A model generated the notes under the pieces. That model was given only the letters and a program-made list of their open reading frames with translations, was not told the DNA's origin and ran no database searches. Below, one piece after another: positions 34,347 through 43,697 of a DNA stretch of 64,000 nt (position 1 is the first letter of the stretch; each line of letters opens with the position of its first letter). The position numbers and the translations under genes were made by a program. The DNA comes from Sediminibacterium sp. TEGAF015. GTDB taxonomy: Bacteria; Bacteroidota; Bacteroidia; Chitinophagales; Chitinophagaceae. The stretch is taken from contig NZ_AP026683.1 of assembly GCF_025997995.1 (NCBI RefSeq), forward strand, positions 1,364,501-1,428,500, given 5' to 3'.

Positions 34347-35597
34347 TTAGGAATGTCTTTCTACAAAGTCTAAATCTTTATGGAAAGTTTCTTCGGTAAA
34401 ATAAAATGCAATGAAAGTAATGACCATTATCACTATACCTGTGATGATACCGCTTTGTATAAGTGACCAACCCCAGGATTTTTGAAACAGATTCAGGAAC
34501 ATCAGATTAATCAGCGGCAATGCTCCCCTTACCATATTGGGTATGGTTGTAGCTGCAGTAGCTCTCAGGTTGGTACCAAACTGTTCTGCTCCCATGGTAA
34601 TAAAAATTGCCCAGAATCCAGTACTGAATCCCAGCATCCCACAGATAAAATACATGGTTGAATCATTATTGTTGATGCTACTGAAGAACAAGACTAAAAA
34701 TAACATGCACAGAGTATAAAAACTCAACAGGGCTTTTTTACGACTTTTAAAATACTGACTTACCAATCCAATTAAAATATCGCCAATAGCAATTCCCACA
34801 TATGCATACATGATAGCCCTTCCACTTTCAATGGCATTGTCTCCGTATAGCGAGCCAGCAAAGCGATTGCTAAGATTCACCAGAATGCCAATCACATACC
34901 AGGTAGGCAATCCAATTAAAATAGCCAGTATATATTTTTTAAACCTTTTACCGTTATTGAAGAACATGAAAAAATTTCCTTTCTGTATGCCTACCTGCTC
35001 TTTCAGACTATGAAACATGCCACTTTCTGAAACTGAAATCCGAAGCAACAACAGGCCAATGCCTAAACCACCGCCAATCATATAACAAAGTCTCCAGTCA
35101 TTCGTAAACTTATAAACGAAATAGGCAAACACTGCACCGAATAAACCTACGCCTGCTACTAATGAAGTACCTACACCTCTTTTTTCTTTGGGTAACAATT
35201 CACTTACCAAAGTAATGCCTGCTCCTAGCTCCCCTGCCAAACCAATACCAGCAACAAATCTGGCCCATGCATACTGATCAACCGTTTGCACAAAACCAAT
35301 GGCAAAATTGGCAACAGAATACAAGGCAATAGATCCGAACAAAACACTAAGTCTTCCTTTTTTATCTCCGATGGTCCCCCATAAAACGCCTCCTATCAGT
35401 AGACCTACCATTTGCCAGTTTATAATTTTGGTACTGGCAGCAATTACTTGTGGAGTATCTGACAATACCACCCCAATTCCAGCAAGGCTGGGTTCTCGTA
35501 CTATGGTGAATAACAATAAGTCGTAGATATCTACAAAATATCCTAATGCGGCAACAATTACTGGTACTGAGAAGATTCCATATTTTTTAGCCGTCAT
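34347..35597 (-). CDS. MFS transporter
   Basis: Twelve-helix major facilitator of 416 residues. The family motif after helix 2-3 appears as GDKKGRLSVLFGS, and the second-half equivalent is present as SRKK near residue 270. Helix 1 contains ALGYFVDIYDLLLFTIV, and helix 4-5 has GIGLAGELGAGITLVSELLP, which resembles the metabolite:H+ symporter (sialate/aromatic acid or proline/betaine type) group. The substrate cannot be assigned. It is 18 nt from the GT9 gene and 5 nt after the DedA gene. Confidence 0.88.
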   Translation of the reverse strand: MTAKKYGIFSVPVIVAALGYFVDIYDLLLFTIVREPSLAGIGVVLSDTPQVIAASTKIINWQMVGLLIGGVLWGTIGDKKGRLSVLFGSIALYSVANFAIGFVQTVDQYAWARFVAGIGLAGELGAGITLVSELLPKEKRGVGTSLVAGVGLFGAVFAYFVYKFTNDWRLCYMIGGGLGIGLLLLRISVSESGMFHSLKEQVGIQKGNFFMFFNNGKRFKKYILAILIGLPTWYVIGILVNLSNRFAGSLYGDNAIESGRAIMYAYVGIAIGDILIGLVSQYFKSRKKALLSFYTLCMLFLVLFFSSINNNDSTMYFICGMLGFSTGFWAIFITMGAEQFGTNLRATAATTIPNMVRGALPLINLMFLNLFQKSWGWSLIQSGIITGIVIMVITFIAFYFTEETFHKDLDFVERHS

Positions 35598-35602
35598 ACG
35601 AA

Positions 35603-36274
35603 TTACTTCTTTTTATTGAATACCAATTTCATAATAACCGGTGCTGTGGTAACTGCCACAATGCCCAGTACAATTACTTCCAGATGATCTTTTAAATCAA
35701 ATCCAAACTGCGCTAAAATCCATATCTGCAAAAAATGGCCTGCAAACAACATACTGCCTACCCAGGCAAAACAACCTACAATATTGAAGAAACCGAACTT
35801 CCTTTTATCCATTTGTACAATACCTGCTACAATGGGAGCAAAAGTTCTGACAATAGGAATAAAGCGGGCAACAATGATGGCTCCGCCGCCATGCTTTTCG
35901 TAAAACTCATGCGCTTGTTGCAAATAGCGTTGTTTAAAAAATATATTTTCTTTCCAAGAATACATGGCAGGTCCAACTTTTTTTCCAAACCAGTATCCGG
36001 TAGTATTGCCTAAAATACCTGCTATAGAAATCAATAACATAATTAAAAGTAAATCGAGTACTTCATTACCAGTAGGAATAAATTCATTGGCCAGGTTGGA
36101 ACTGTAAATGCCTGCTACAAACAAGAGACTATCTCCTGGCAAAAAGAAACCTGCAAACAATCCAGTCTCTGCAAATACTACAAATAAAATTAACCATAAC
36201 CCACCATGCTCAATATAAAACTGAGGCTGCAACAAATTCGTCCAATGAAACTCAAGTAAAATCTGCATTAACAT
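35603..36274 (-). CDS. DedA family membrane protein
   Basis: 223-residue member of the DedA/VTT superfamily, proteins linked to lipid flipping (undecaprenyl phosphate or phosphatidylethanolamine) and envelope homeostasis. The signature FAETGLFAGFFLPGDSLLFVAG is in the first third and ends in the PGDS motif. The re-entrant region has VARFIPIVRTFAPIVAGIVQM with the conserved Arg and Pro residues. About five hydrophobic segments are visible. The start could be the second Met (36268). It lies between the MFS gene (5 nt) and the SLC1 transporter gene (19 nt). Confidence 0.92.
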   Translation of the reverse strand: MLMQILLEFHWTNLLQPQFYIEHGGLWLILFVVFAETGLFAGFFLPGDSLLFVAGIYSSNLANEFIPTGNEVLDLLLIMLLISIAGILGNTTGYWFGKKVGPAMYSWKENIFFKQRYLQQAHEFYEKHGGGAIIVARFIPIVRTFAPIVAGIVQMDKRKFGFFNIVGCFAWVGSMLFAGHFLQIWILAQFGFDLKDHLEVIVLGIVAVTTAPVIMKLVFNKKK

Positions 36275-36293
36275 GATTCAAAATTAATAAGGT

Positions 36294-37547
36294 TTAAGAC
36301 TCCAGCGCAACTTCTCCTTCTTCCTGTAATTCGCCTTCCCATTTACTTACTACAGTAGTGGCCAGTGCATTTCCAAGAACATTGGTACCTGTTCTGAACA
36401 TATCGCAAAAATGGTCTATTGGCAAAATCAAAGCAACCCCTTCAGGTGGAATTTTAAACATGGCACAGGTAGCCAAAACAATAATCAGGGATGCCCTGGG
36501 TACTCCTGCAATTCCTTTACTGGTCAGCATCAACACCAGTAACATCGTAATCTGCTCACCAATTGGCATATGTATGCCGTAAGCCTGTGCAATGGCAAGG
36601 CTGGCAAAAGTCATATACATCATACTTCCATCTAAATTGAAAGAATAGCCCAGTGGAAGGATAAAGGATACAATGCTTTTTTTACAACCGAATTTTTCTA
36701 ATTCTTCAGTTAATTTAGGGAAAACGGCTTCACTACTGGTGGTACTGAAAGCAACCAATAAAGGATTGGCAATTGTTTTTAACAATCCCTTCATGCGTTT
36801 GCCCAATATAAGGAAGCCAACTGTGCAAAGCAATAACCAAAGCACGGCAATACCTAATACGAAATAGCCGAAATAAATAAAGTAAAAACTAAAAATACCC
36901 AAGCCCTTGTCTGCCACAACAGCAGCCAGTGTACCAAACACGCCGAACGGCGCAAAATTCATTACATAACCCACAATCTTTAAGATGATGTGCGCAACAA
37001 TATCCAAGGCGTTGATAACTGGTTTTGAGTATGGCCCCAAATTGGCAGCGGCCACTCCAAAGAATATAGAGAACACTACAATTTGCAGAATTTCATTGGT
37101 TGCCATGGCTTCAAACACACTGGCCGGCACAACGTGCTCAATGAACTTTTGCAGAGAAAACTCAGAAGTCTTTCCCATCAGGTCTTTTAATCCCGCATTG
37201 TCTGCCTGAGATAAATCAATATAAGAGCCCGGTTGAAAATAATTAACCAACACCATCCCTACCAGTAAACTCACCAGCGAAGCAGAAATAAACCAAAGCA
37301 TTGCCTTTCCTCCCACACGTCCCACTGTTTTCAGATCTCCCAGTTTGGCAATACCAACAACAAGTGTTGAAAAAACCAGTGGTGCAATAATGGTTTTAAC
37401 TAAACGGATAAAAATGGTTCCTAATAATTTGATGTTTTTGGAGAAACTTCCAATGGTCTCCGGAGCAGCAGTTTCATGTACAATATACCCTGTAATAATA
37501 CCCAGAACCATCGCTATCAGGATATAAATCGTTAGTTTATTCTTCAT
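36294..37547 (-). CDS. Dicarboxylate/amino acid:cation symporter (SLC1/DctA-GltP family)
   Basis: Sodium- or proton-coupled elevator transporter of 417 residues. The HP1 serine-rich tip is in AFSTTSSEAVFPKL, and TM7 carries YSFNLDGSMMYMTFASLAIAQ, where the usual NMDGT reads NLDGS. The HP2 region has SKGIAGVPRASLIIVLAT. TM8 has ILPIDHFCDMFRTGTNVLGNALA with the substrate-binding Asp, Arg (or Thr) and Asn. Length is normal. Likely substrates are glutamate, aspartate or C4-dicarboxylates. It is divergent from the APC permease gene. Confidence 0.93.
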   Translation of the reverse strand: MKNKLTIYILIAMVLGIITGYIVHETAAPETIGSFSKNIKLLGTIFIRLVKTIIAPLVFSTLVVGIAKLGDLKTVGRVGGKAMLWFISASLVSLLVGMVLVNYFQPGSYIDLSQADNAGLKDLMGKTSEFSLQKFIEHVVPASVFEAMATNEILQIVVFSIFFGVAAANLGPYSKPVINALDIVAHIILKIVGYVMNFAPFGVFGTLAAVVADKGLGIFSFYFIYFGYFVLGIAVLWLLLCTVGFLILGKRMKGLLKTIANPLLVAFSTTSSEAVFPKLTEELEKFGCKKSIVSFILPLGYSFNLDGSMMYMTFASLAIAQAYGIHMPIGEQITMLLVLMLTSKGIAGVPRASLIIVLATCAMFKIPPEGVALILPIDHFCDMFRTGTNVLGNALATTVVSKWEGELQEEGEVALES

Positions 37548-37638
37548 CCGTCAAAATTTGAGTTGGCAATATACCCGTAAATTGAATATAATGCCTATTT
37601 TGCCAGATAATTATAACCAGAACCCAATTAATAAAACT

Positions 37639-39132
37639 ATGAGTTTATTTAGAAAGAAATCGCTTACTGCGATGCTGGCCAATGCAGCCGATTCTACCAA
37701 CGGTTTGCAAAGAACCCTTGGTGCAGGTAATCTGATTGCATTAGGTATCGGAGCCATTATTGGTGCCGGTTTATTTGTAAGAACAGCTGCTGCTGCCGGA
37801 CAATCTGCCGGACCAGCCGTTACTATTTCTTTCGTGATTGCAGCCATTGGTTGTGCATTCGCTGGATTGTGTTATGCTGAGTTTGCTGCAATGATTCCCA
37901 TTGCAGGAAGTGCTTATGCATATTCTTATGTTACTTTAGGTGAGTTGGTTGCCTGGATTATTGGATGGGCATTGATTATGGAATATGCTTTAGGAGCCGC
38001 AACGGTTTCCATTGCATGGAGTGAATATTTAAACAAGCTGTTAGGAGGAGGCATACCTTATGAATGGTGCCATTCCCCTTTTGAAAGCTTTACAGATTCT
38101 GCCGGTGTTTTACACCAAGGTATGATTAATGCACCTGCCTTAATGATTCTATTCCTAATCACTTTATTATTGATTAAAGGCACACAGGAATCTGCTATTG
38201 TGAATGCAGTTATTGTATTCATTAAAGTGGGTATTGTATTGCTATTCATCGCAATTGGCTGGCAGTTTATCAAGCCTGAAAACCATACGCCTTACATGAT
38301 TCCGGAAGGAACTGCCGCAGTGGTAGACAGTGCAGGAAAAGTAATTGCCGATTACTCTCCATTCAACAAACACGGATGGGGCGGTGTATTAGGTGGTGCC
38401 GCTGTGGTATTCTTTGCTTTCATTGGATTTGATGCCGTATCAACTGCTGCGCAGGAAGCCAAGAACCCGAAAAGAGATATGCCCATTGGTATTCTAGGTT
38501 CATTGGTGGTATGTACCATTTTATACATCTTATTCGGACACGTATTAACGGGTGTGGCCAACTGGAAGGAATTCGTTGATCCAGAAAAAGGTCGCGAAGC
38601 TTCTGTTGCTTATGCTATTTCCGCTTATATGACAGGTTATGGCTGGTTAGCACAGGCAGTTACCATTGCAATCTTAGCAGGCTTCTCTTCTGTAATCCTG
38701 GTGATGTTGATGGGACAAAGCCGTATTTTCTATTCAATGAGTAATGATGGATTAATCCCTAAAGCTTTTGGTGATCTGCATCCTAAATACCGCACTCCTT
38801 ACAAAGCCAATATCATTTTATTTGTATTCGTAGGTTTATTTGCGGCATTTGTTCCAGGACACGTAGCGGGCGACTTAACTTCGTTCGGAACCTTATTCGC
38901 TTTCGTTCTAGTATGTATTGGCGTTTGGGTATTGAGAGTAAAATCTCCTGAACTGGATCGCCCTTTTAAAACACCGATGGTTCCATTGGTGTCTATCTTA
39001 GGTGTAATCGTTTGTACTTCTATGATCTTTGTATTAGATGCCACTACCCTGAAAGTAGCTTTTGGCTGGATGGCGCTTGGATTAATCGTGTATTTTGTTT
39101 ACAGCAAAAAAAGAAGCAAACTGAACGGATAA
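37639..39132 (+). CDS. APC family amino acid permease (cationic amino acid transporter type)
   Basis: Twelve or more membrane helices in 497 residues. TM1 has the family motif NLIALGIGAIIGAGLFVRT, followed by GPAVTISFVIAAIGCAFAGL and the CYAEFAAMIP motif. TM6 has VFFAFIGFDAVSTAAQEAKNP, typical of the CAT/YfnA subgroup. I place the start at the ATG 37639 (MSLFRKKS); an upstream frame opens at a TTG at 37558 but adds 27 residues without family similarity. A strong terminator follows 31 nt after the stop. Confidence 0.92.
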   Translation: MSLFRKKSLTAMLANAADSTNGLQRTLGAGNLIALGIGAIIGAGLFVRTAAAAGQSAGPAVTISFVIAAIGCAFAGLCYAEFAAMIPIAGSAYAYSYVTLGELVAWIIGWALIMEYALGAATVSIAWSEYLNKLLGGGIPYEWCHSPFESFTDSAGVLHQGMINAPALMILFLITLLLIKGTQESAIVNAVIVFIKVGIVLLFIAIGWQFIKPENHTPYMIPEGTAAVVDSAGKVIADYSPFNKHGWGGVLGGAAVVFFAFIGFDAVSTAAQEAKNPKRDMPIGILGSLVVCTILYILFGHVLTGVANWKEFVDPEKGREASVAYAISAYMTGYGWLAQAVTIAILAGFSSVILVMLMGQSRIFYSMSNDGLIPKAFGDLHPKYRTPYKANIILFVFVGLFAAFVPGHVAGDLTSFGTLFAFVLVCIGVWVLRVKSPELDRPFKTPMVPLVSILGVIVCTSMIFVLDATTLKVAFGWMALGLIVYFVYSKKRSKLNG

Positions 39133-39163
39133 CCCGAAACAGTTTCAATCCTACTTTAATTTC

Positions 39164-39199
39164 AAAAGCCCGGCTAATACAAATAGCCGGGCTTTTTTT
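39164..39199 (+). terminator. Intrinsic terminator after the APC permease
   Basis: Perfect 13-bp stem AAAAGCCCGGCTA/TAGCCGGGCTTTT (39164-39176, 39184-39196) with a 7-nt loop and a T-run. Confidence 0.92.
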
Positions 39200-39206
39200 G
39201 GGCATC

Positions 39207-39238
39207 TTTGGCAACTAGCAGGTTAAACGCTAAATTTG
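39207..39238 (+). promoter_or_regulatory. Promoter of the YebC gene
   Basis: TTTG (39207-39210), 20 nt, then TAAATTTG (39231-39238): a full match to the Bacteroidota consensus. The expected start is about 14 nt before the ATG. Confidence 0.8.
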
Positions 39239-39257
39239 CTCTCCGAAAACGAATACT

Positions 39258-39980
39258 ATGGGAAGGATTTTTGAAGTACGTAAAGCCAGCATGTTTGCCC
39301 GTTGGGATAAAATGGCTAAAAACTTTACCCGTATTGGTAAAGAAATTGTCATTGCAGTAAAAGCAGGTGGCCCTGATATGGCTACCAATCCGGCTTTAAG
39401 ACGGTGTTTTCAAAATGCCAAAAGTGTGGGCATGCCCAAAGATCGCGTGGAAGCTGCCATAAAGCGTGCAATGGGAAAAGATACCAGCAACTATGAAGAA
39501 ATTTTATATGAAGGATATGCTCCGCATGGTGTAGCACTTTTGGTTGAAACTGCAACAGACAACCATGTAAGAACCGTTGCCAACGTAAAAAGTCACTTTA
39601 ACAAAGGCAATGGAGCCATGGGCACCAATGGCAGCGTGAGTTTCCAGTTCAAAAAAATGGGGGTATTCAAATTAAAGGCTGAGGGACAGGACTTGGAAGA
39701 AATGGAGTTGGAATTGATTGATCACGGTTTAGAAGAGTTGGGAGAAAGTGATGACGATAATGGCAATCCGATTATCGTTTTGCGTTGTGCATTCACCGAT
39801 TTCGGTAAACTGCAGAAAGCACTGGAAGACAAAAACATTACGCCAATCAGCGCAGAATTAGAATGGATTCCAACTAATACTGTTCCGGTAACCGATGAAC
39901 AGGCAGAAGATGTATCTAAACTAATTGAAAGATTAGAGCAGGACGAAGACGTAAACAAGGTTTTCCATAATATGGGATAA
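39258..39980 (+). CDS. YebC/PmpR family DNA-binding/translation factor
   Basis: 240-residue YebC family protein. The family is annotated as a transcriptional regulator, and members have also been tied to relief of ribosome stalling on proline stretches. Signatures seen are [23 protein letters not shown] at the start (split: [21 protein letters not shown]), [17 protein letters not shown] near 55, [14 protein letters not shown] near 85, and [12 protein letters not shown]. It has its own consensus promoter and is followed after 9 nt by the DCC-family gene. Confidence 0.93.
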   Translation: MGRIFEVRKASMFARWDKMAKNFTRIGKEIVIAVKAGGPDMATNPALRRCFQNAKSVGMPKDRVEAAIKRAMGKDTSNYEEILYEGYAPHGVALLVETATDNHVRTVANVKSHFNKGNGAMGTNGSVSFQFKKMGVFKLKAEGQDLEEMELELIDHGLEELGESDDDNGNPIIVLRCAFTDFGKLQKALEDKNITPISAELEWIPTNTVPVTDEQAEDVSKLIERLEQDEDVNKVFHNMG

Positions 39981-39989
39981 AACAGTATC

Positions 39990-40403
39990 ATGGAACCGAA
40001 CCTATATACAAACCCCGTTATTTTATTTGACGGGGTTTGTAATTTATGCAATAGTAGTGTAGAAAAAATTATAGCAGCAGATCCTAAAAAGCAATTTCGG
40101 TTTGCTTCACTGCAGGGAAATTTTGGTCAACAGGTTTTACAGAAATTTCAATTGCCTCCTCAGGAACTTAATTCATTTATTTTATTAGAGAACAACCAGA
40201 TCTTTACCAGGTCTACAGGTGCATTAAAAGTTGCCAGAAAATTATCTGGTGCATGGCCTTTGCTTTATGCTTTCATTGTTGTTCCCCGATTTCTAAGAGA
40301 TGGAATTTACAAAATCATCGCACGTAACCGGTACAAATGGTTTGGTAAAAAAGAAAGCTGCATGGTGCCCCACGCAGCTTTACAAGAATTGTTTTACAAC
40401 TAA
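39990..40403 (+). CDS. DCC family (DUF393) thiol-disulfide oxidoreductase-like protein
   Basis: 137-residue protein of the DUF393 family named for its Asp-x-x-Cys-x-x-Cys motif, seen here as Asp14, Cys17 and Cys20 in LFDGVCNLCNSS. The family has a predicted thioredoxin-like fold; biochemical function is not settled. The C-terminal RDGIYKIIARNRYKWFGK segment is also typical. It follows yebC by 9 nt and ends one base before the convergent E1 gene begins its stop codon. Confidence 0.9.
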   Translation: MEPNLYTNPVILFDGVCNLCNSSVEKIIAADPKKQFRFASLQGNFGQQVLQKFQLPPQELNSFILLENNQIFTRSTGALKVARKLSGAWPLLYAFIVVPRFLRDGIYKIIARNRYKWFGKKESCMVPHAALQELFYN

Positions 40404-40404
40404 T

Positions 40405-42795
40405 TTATTCGCTGATCATTTCTCTTACTACTCTAATCACATCTTCTGCATTCGGCTTACTGAAATAGTCGCCATCACTTCCGTAACTGGGTCGGTGCGC
40501 CTGAGCTGTTAATGTTCTGGGACTTACATCCAACCACTGGAATGCTTTCTGTTCTTCAATTACCTGGTTGTACATATATGCTGCCGCACCTCCAGGAACG
40601 TCTTCATCTACAAACAAAATACGATTGGTCTTTTTCAACGATTCCAAAATCATATGATTGATATCAAAAGGAAGCAAAGTTTGTACGTCAATGACTTCGC
40701 AGTTAATTCCTTCTGCAGCCAGGCGTTCAGTAGCATCCTGAATAATCCGCAAAGTAGACCCATAGGAAACGATGGTGATATCATCCCCGGTTCTGATCAC
40801 TTCAGGGATACCCAATGGCACTGTATATTCCAGCAGATTTGCAGGTAACTTTTCTTTCAAACGGTATCCATTCAAACACTCAATCACCAATGCCGGATCG
40901 TTGGAAGACAATAAGGTATTGTACATACCTACTGCCTGCACCATATTTCTTGGCACACAAACATACATGCCTCTTAATGCATTTATGATCATGCCCATGG
41001 GAGAACCACTATGCCAGATCCCTTCTAAACGATGTCCTCTGGTTCTCACAATTACCGGACAACATTGCTGCCCTTTTGTTCTGAAATGTGTAGTAGCCAC
41101 ATCATCACTCAGAATTTGTATACCATACAATAAATAATCGAGGTACTGTATTTCCGCAATGGGTCTTAATCCACGCAAAGCCATACCCACGGCCTGTCCC
41201 ATGATGGTAAGCTCTCTTATACCTGTATCAAAAATGCGGTCTCTTCCGTGTTTTTCCTGCAAGCCTGCAAAACCTTGATTCACGTCACCAATATACCCTA
41301 CGTCTTCACCAAAAGCATACACTTTAGGATTCTGGGTAAATAGTGCATCAAAATATTTATTCAGCACTTCAAACCCATTTACAGTAGGTGCATCAAAAGA
41401 AATAAGTGGTTTAATTTCCTGAACCTTTAGTGCACTCTTGATAGTCTGATTGTATAAATGGGTATTGTATAATCCTTTGTTCAAAGTGATTAATTCCTGA
41501 TAATAAAGCTGCACGTCCTGAATAGAAGGAGACTCAGGTGCCAATTCAATTGCCAGAGACAAAGTTCTTAAGACATCCCTACGCAATGGCTCTTTGCTTT
41601 GCATTAACTCATTGGCCATTTGTTGTAAGCGATTGTATTTATCCATATCGCTTATCATCATCTCTTTTAACAATGTGCCAGCATTGGCAGCCTGTTCTTT
41701 AATTGGATTGATGTACTTTTCCCAGGCACGCAAACGGCTTTCTTTTACATGATCTTTGGCTTGCGCTTCAATATCAGAAATTTCGCTTTCATTACTTAAG
41801 TTATTTGCCAGCATCCATTCCTTCATCTTTTTAATGCAATCCCATTCCTTTTCCCAGGCAAGTCTTTCCGGTGTTTTATATCTTTCATGGCTTCCGCTAG
41901 TAGAATGCCCCTGCGGTTGTGTTACTTCTTCTACATGAAATAATACAGGCACATGCGTGTCTCTGATTCGCTGAATACCTTCTTCAAATGCCTGACATAG
42001 CCCTGCATAATCCCAGGCTTTCAATTTATAAATTCGGATACCATTGCTGTCTTCCATTTTCTCCAACCCTCTTAATGCTTCTGAAATAGAGCCCTTGGTT
42101 GTTTGAAAGTTCTTTGGAACAGAAATACCATATCCATCATCCCATACAAATACCGCTAATGGAACTTGCAATACTGCAGCGGCATTCATGGTTTCCCAGA
42201 AATGTCCTTCACTGGTACTAGCATCTCCAATGGTGGTAAAACATACTTCATTACCATTGTGGCTTAGGTGGTCTAGTTCTCTTAAGTGCGCATTCTGTCT
42301 GAAACATTTGGAAGCAAATGCCAATCCCAATCCACGGGGCATCTGTGAGGCTGTTGGGGCCATATCAGCTGAAATATTTTTACGGTTGGCCAAATCAAGC
42401 CAATTACCGTTTTCGTCTACCAGCTTGGTTGCAAAGTGGGCATTCATTTGACGACCTGCACTAAAGGGATCATTCTTTACATCAGGGTCTGCATACAACT
42501 GAGCAAAATATTGCTCCACACTTGCCAGACCAGCAGCAAACATAAATGTCTGGTCCCTGTAATAGCCGCTTCTGAAATCGCCTGGCTGAAAAAATTTAGC
42601 CATGGCAAGTTGGGGTACTTCCTTTCCGTCGCCAAAAATTCCAAATTTAGCTTTGCCAGTCAAGACTTCTCTTCGGCCCAGGAGGCTTACTTCTCTACTG
42701 ATTACGGCGGTTCTATAATCTTCCAGAACGGTTTGTCTAAAACCTTCGAAAGACAACATATCGTCTTTGTATTGTAATGAAGCGGTTGATTCCAT
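40405..42795 (-). CDS. Fused alpha-beta E1 component of a 2-oxoacid dehydrogenase
   Basis: Thiamine diphosphate-dependent decarboxylase subunit with both E1 halves in one 796-residue chain. The alpha half (about 1-430) has the ThDP motif from Gly190-Asp191 to Asn204 (GDASTSEGHFWETMN) and GHSTSGSHERYKTPE, the loop around the phosphorylated serine in mitochondrial enzymes. The beta half (about 475-796) has FGEDVGYIGDVNQGFAGL and IRELTIMGQAVGMALRGLRP. Branched-chain 2-oxoacids or pyruvate are the likely substrates; the sequence alone does not decide. No E2 or E3 gene is nearby. The fusion is common in Bacteroidota, and no stop or frameshift separates the halves. Confidence 0.9.
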   Translation of the reverse strand: MESTASLQYKDDMLSFEGFRQTVLEDYRTAVISREVSLLGRREVLTGKAKFGIFGDGKEVPQLAMAKFFQPGDFRSGYYRDQTFMFAAGLASVEQYFAQLYADPDVKNDPFSAGRQMNAHFATKLVDENGNWLDLANRKNISADMAPTASQMPRGLGLAFASKCFRQNAHLRELDHLSHNGNEVCFTTIGDASTSEGHFWETMNAAAVLQVPLAVFVWDDGYGISVPKNFQTTKGSISEALRGLEKMEDSNGIRIYKLKAWDYAGLCQAFEEGIQRIRDTHVPVLFHVEEVTQPQGHSTSGSHERYKTPERLAWEKEWDCIKKMKEWMLANNLSNESEISDIEAQAKDHVKESRLRAWEKYINPIKEQAANAGTLLKEMMISDMDKYNRLQQMANELMQSKEPLRRDVLRTLSLAIELAPESPSIQDVQLYYQELITLNKGLYNTHLYNQTIKSALKVQEIKPLISFDAPTVNGFEVLNKYFDALFTQNPKVYAFGEDVGYIGDVNQGFAGLQEKHGRDRIFDTGIRELTIMGQAVGMALRGLRPIAEIQYLDYLLYGIQILSDDVATTHFRTKGQQCCPVIVRTRGHRLEGIWHSGSPMGMIINALRGMYVCVPRNMVQAVGMYNTLLSSNDPALVIECLNGYRLKEKLPANLLEYTVPLGIPEVIRTGDDITIVSYGSTLRIIQDATERLAAEGINCEVIDVQTLLPFDINHMILESLKKTNRILFVDEDVPGGAAAYMYNQVIEEQKAFQWLDVSPRTLTAQAHRPSYGSDGDYFSKPNAEDVIRVVREMISE

Positions 42796-42926
42796 ACGAC
42801 AAAAATAGGATTAGGAACGGAATAGACTAACAATAATTAGTTTAAATGGAAATTAACGGGTTAATAACGCCGTCAATCAACATTAAGCGATCAATTTTAG
42901 TACTTTTACCATCTAATTGCATAAGT

Positions 42927-43301
42927 ATGAAAATTTGGATTGTATTATTAGGATTCATGGGATTTTCACTGGGCACCATGGCTCAAACTTCAGACGCAAA
43001 AATTTCCATTAAAAACGAATCCTATGAAATGGGAAAGGTAAAATTCGGCCAACCCGTTTCCTACTGGGTAGAAGTAACCAATACCAGTAAGGAAGACCTG
43101 AAACTGGAAGGCGTAAGAGCAGGATGTGGATGCACTACTCCCAATTTTACCCCCAACCAAGTATTTAAACCAGGGGAGACCGTAAAAATTAAAATTGAAT
43201 TCAACGGCTCTGTAATTGGTAAATTCACCCGGTTCACAGACATTTTTATCTCCGGAGGTATTGTAAAACAAACCAAGTTTAGCGGAGAAGGCGTACAATA
43301 A
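42927..43301 (+). CDS. Exported DUF1573 protein
   Basis: 124-residue DUF1573 protein when started at the ATG 42927, which gives a signal peptide (MKIWIVLLGFMGFSLGTMAQ); the frame is open from 42846 but the extension hides the signal. The Ig-like domain has ISIKNESYEMGKVKFGQPVSYWVEVTN split across its first strands and the hallmark AGCGCTTP (residues about 68-75) with paired cysteines. Function is unknown; such domains are abundant in Bacteroidota envelopes. It is adjacent to a second DUF1573 gene. TACTTTTA at 42901-42908 is one base off the -7 consensus. Confidence 0.88.
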   Translation: MKIWIVLLGFMGFSLGTMAQTSDAKISIKNESYEMGKVKFGQPVSYWVEVTNTSKEDLKLEGVRAGCGCTTPNFTPNQVFKPGETVKIKIEFNGSVIGKFTRFTDIFISGGIVKQTKFSGEGVQ

Positions 43302-43321
43302 TTTTTAAATCAAATATGTAT

Positions 43322-43693
43322 ATGAAGTCTCTATTTTTATCTGCCTTTTTGTTTTGTTCCGTTGCGGTATTTGCACAGAACGATATCAAGTTCAACAAAA
43401 CCGTACACCAGTTTGGTAAAATCAAAAGAGGGGTTCCTGCTACTTATGTATTTACCTATACCAATCAGGCAGCCAAACCCGTAGTAATTGAATTTGCCAA
43501 TGCAGAGTGTGGCTGCACTAAACCTGTTTACAATCAGGCACCAACAATAAAAGGAAAAACAGGCACCATCAAAGTAACCTACAACGCAGAAGCAGTAGGC
43601 GTTTTCAAGAAAAGAGTCGATGTAAAATTTGCACACTCTAATCAGCCTTATATTTTAACGATCGAAGGAGAAGTAGTAGAAAACCTTAAATAG
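43322..43693 (+). CDS. Exported DUF1573 protein, paralogue
   Basis: Second DUF1573 protein, 123 aa from the ATG 43322 (the ATG at 43316 would add Met-Tyr). Signal peptide MKSLFLSAFLFCSVAVFAQ is followed by FNKTVHQFGKIKRGVPATYVFTYTN-type strands and the motif AECGCTKPVYN. It shares domain layout and the CGCT motif with the preceding gene, 20 nt upstream, so the pair is a tandem duplication that has diverged. The aminotransferase gene follows after 4 nt, suggesting one transcript. Confidence 0.9.
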   Translation: MKSLFLSAFLFCSVAVFAQNDIKFNKTVHQFGKIKRGVPATYVFTYTNQAAKPVVIEFANAECGCTKPVYNQAPTIKGKTGTIKVTYNAEAVGVFKKRVDVKFAHSNQPYILTIEGEVVENLK

Positions 43694-43697
43694 GAAT

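Noticed and set aside
37558..37638. 27-codon N-terminal extension of the APC permease from a TTG
   Set aside because: The extension lacks family similarity, and the ATG at 37639 gives the usual cytoplasmic N-terminus.
40405..42795. Fused E1 gene considered as an assembly or frameshift artefact
   Set aside because: The frame is clean over 796 codons and alpha-beta E1 fusions are regular in Bacteroidota.
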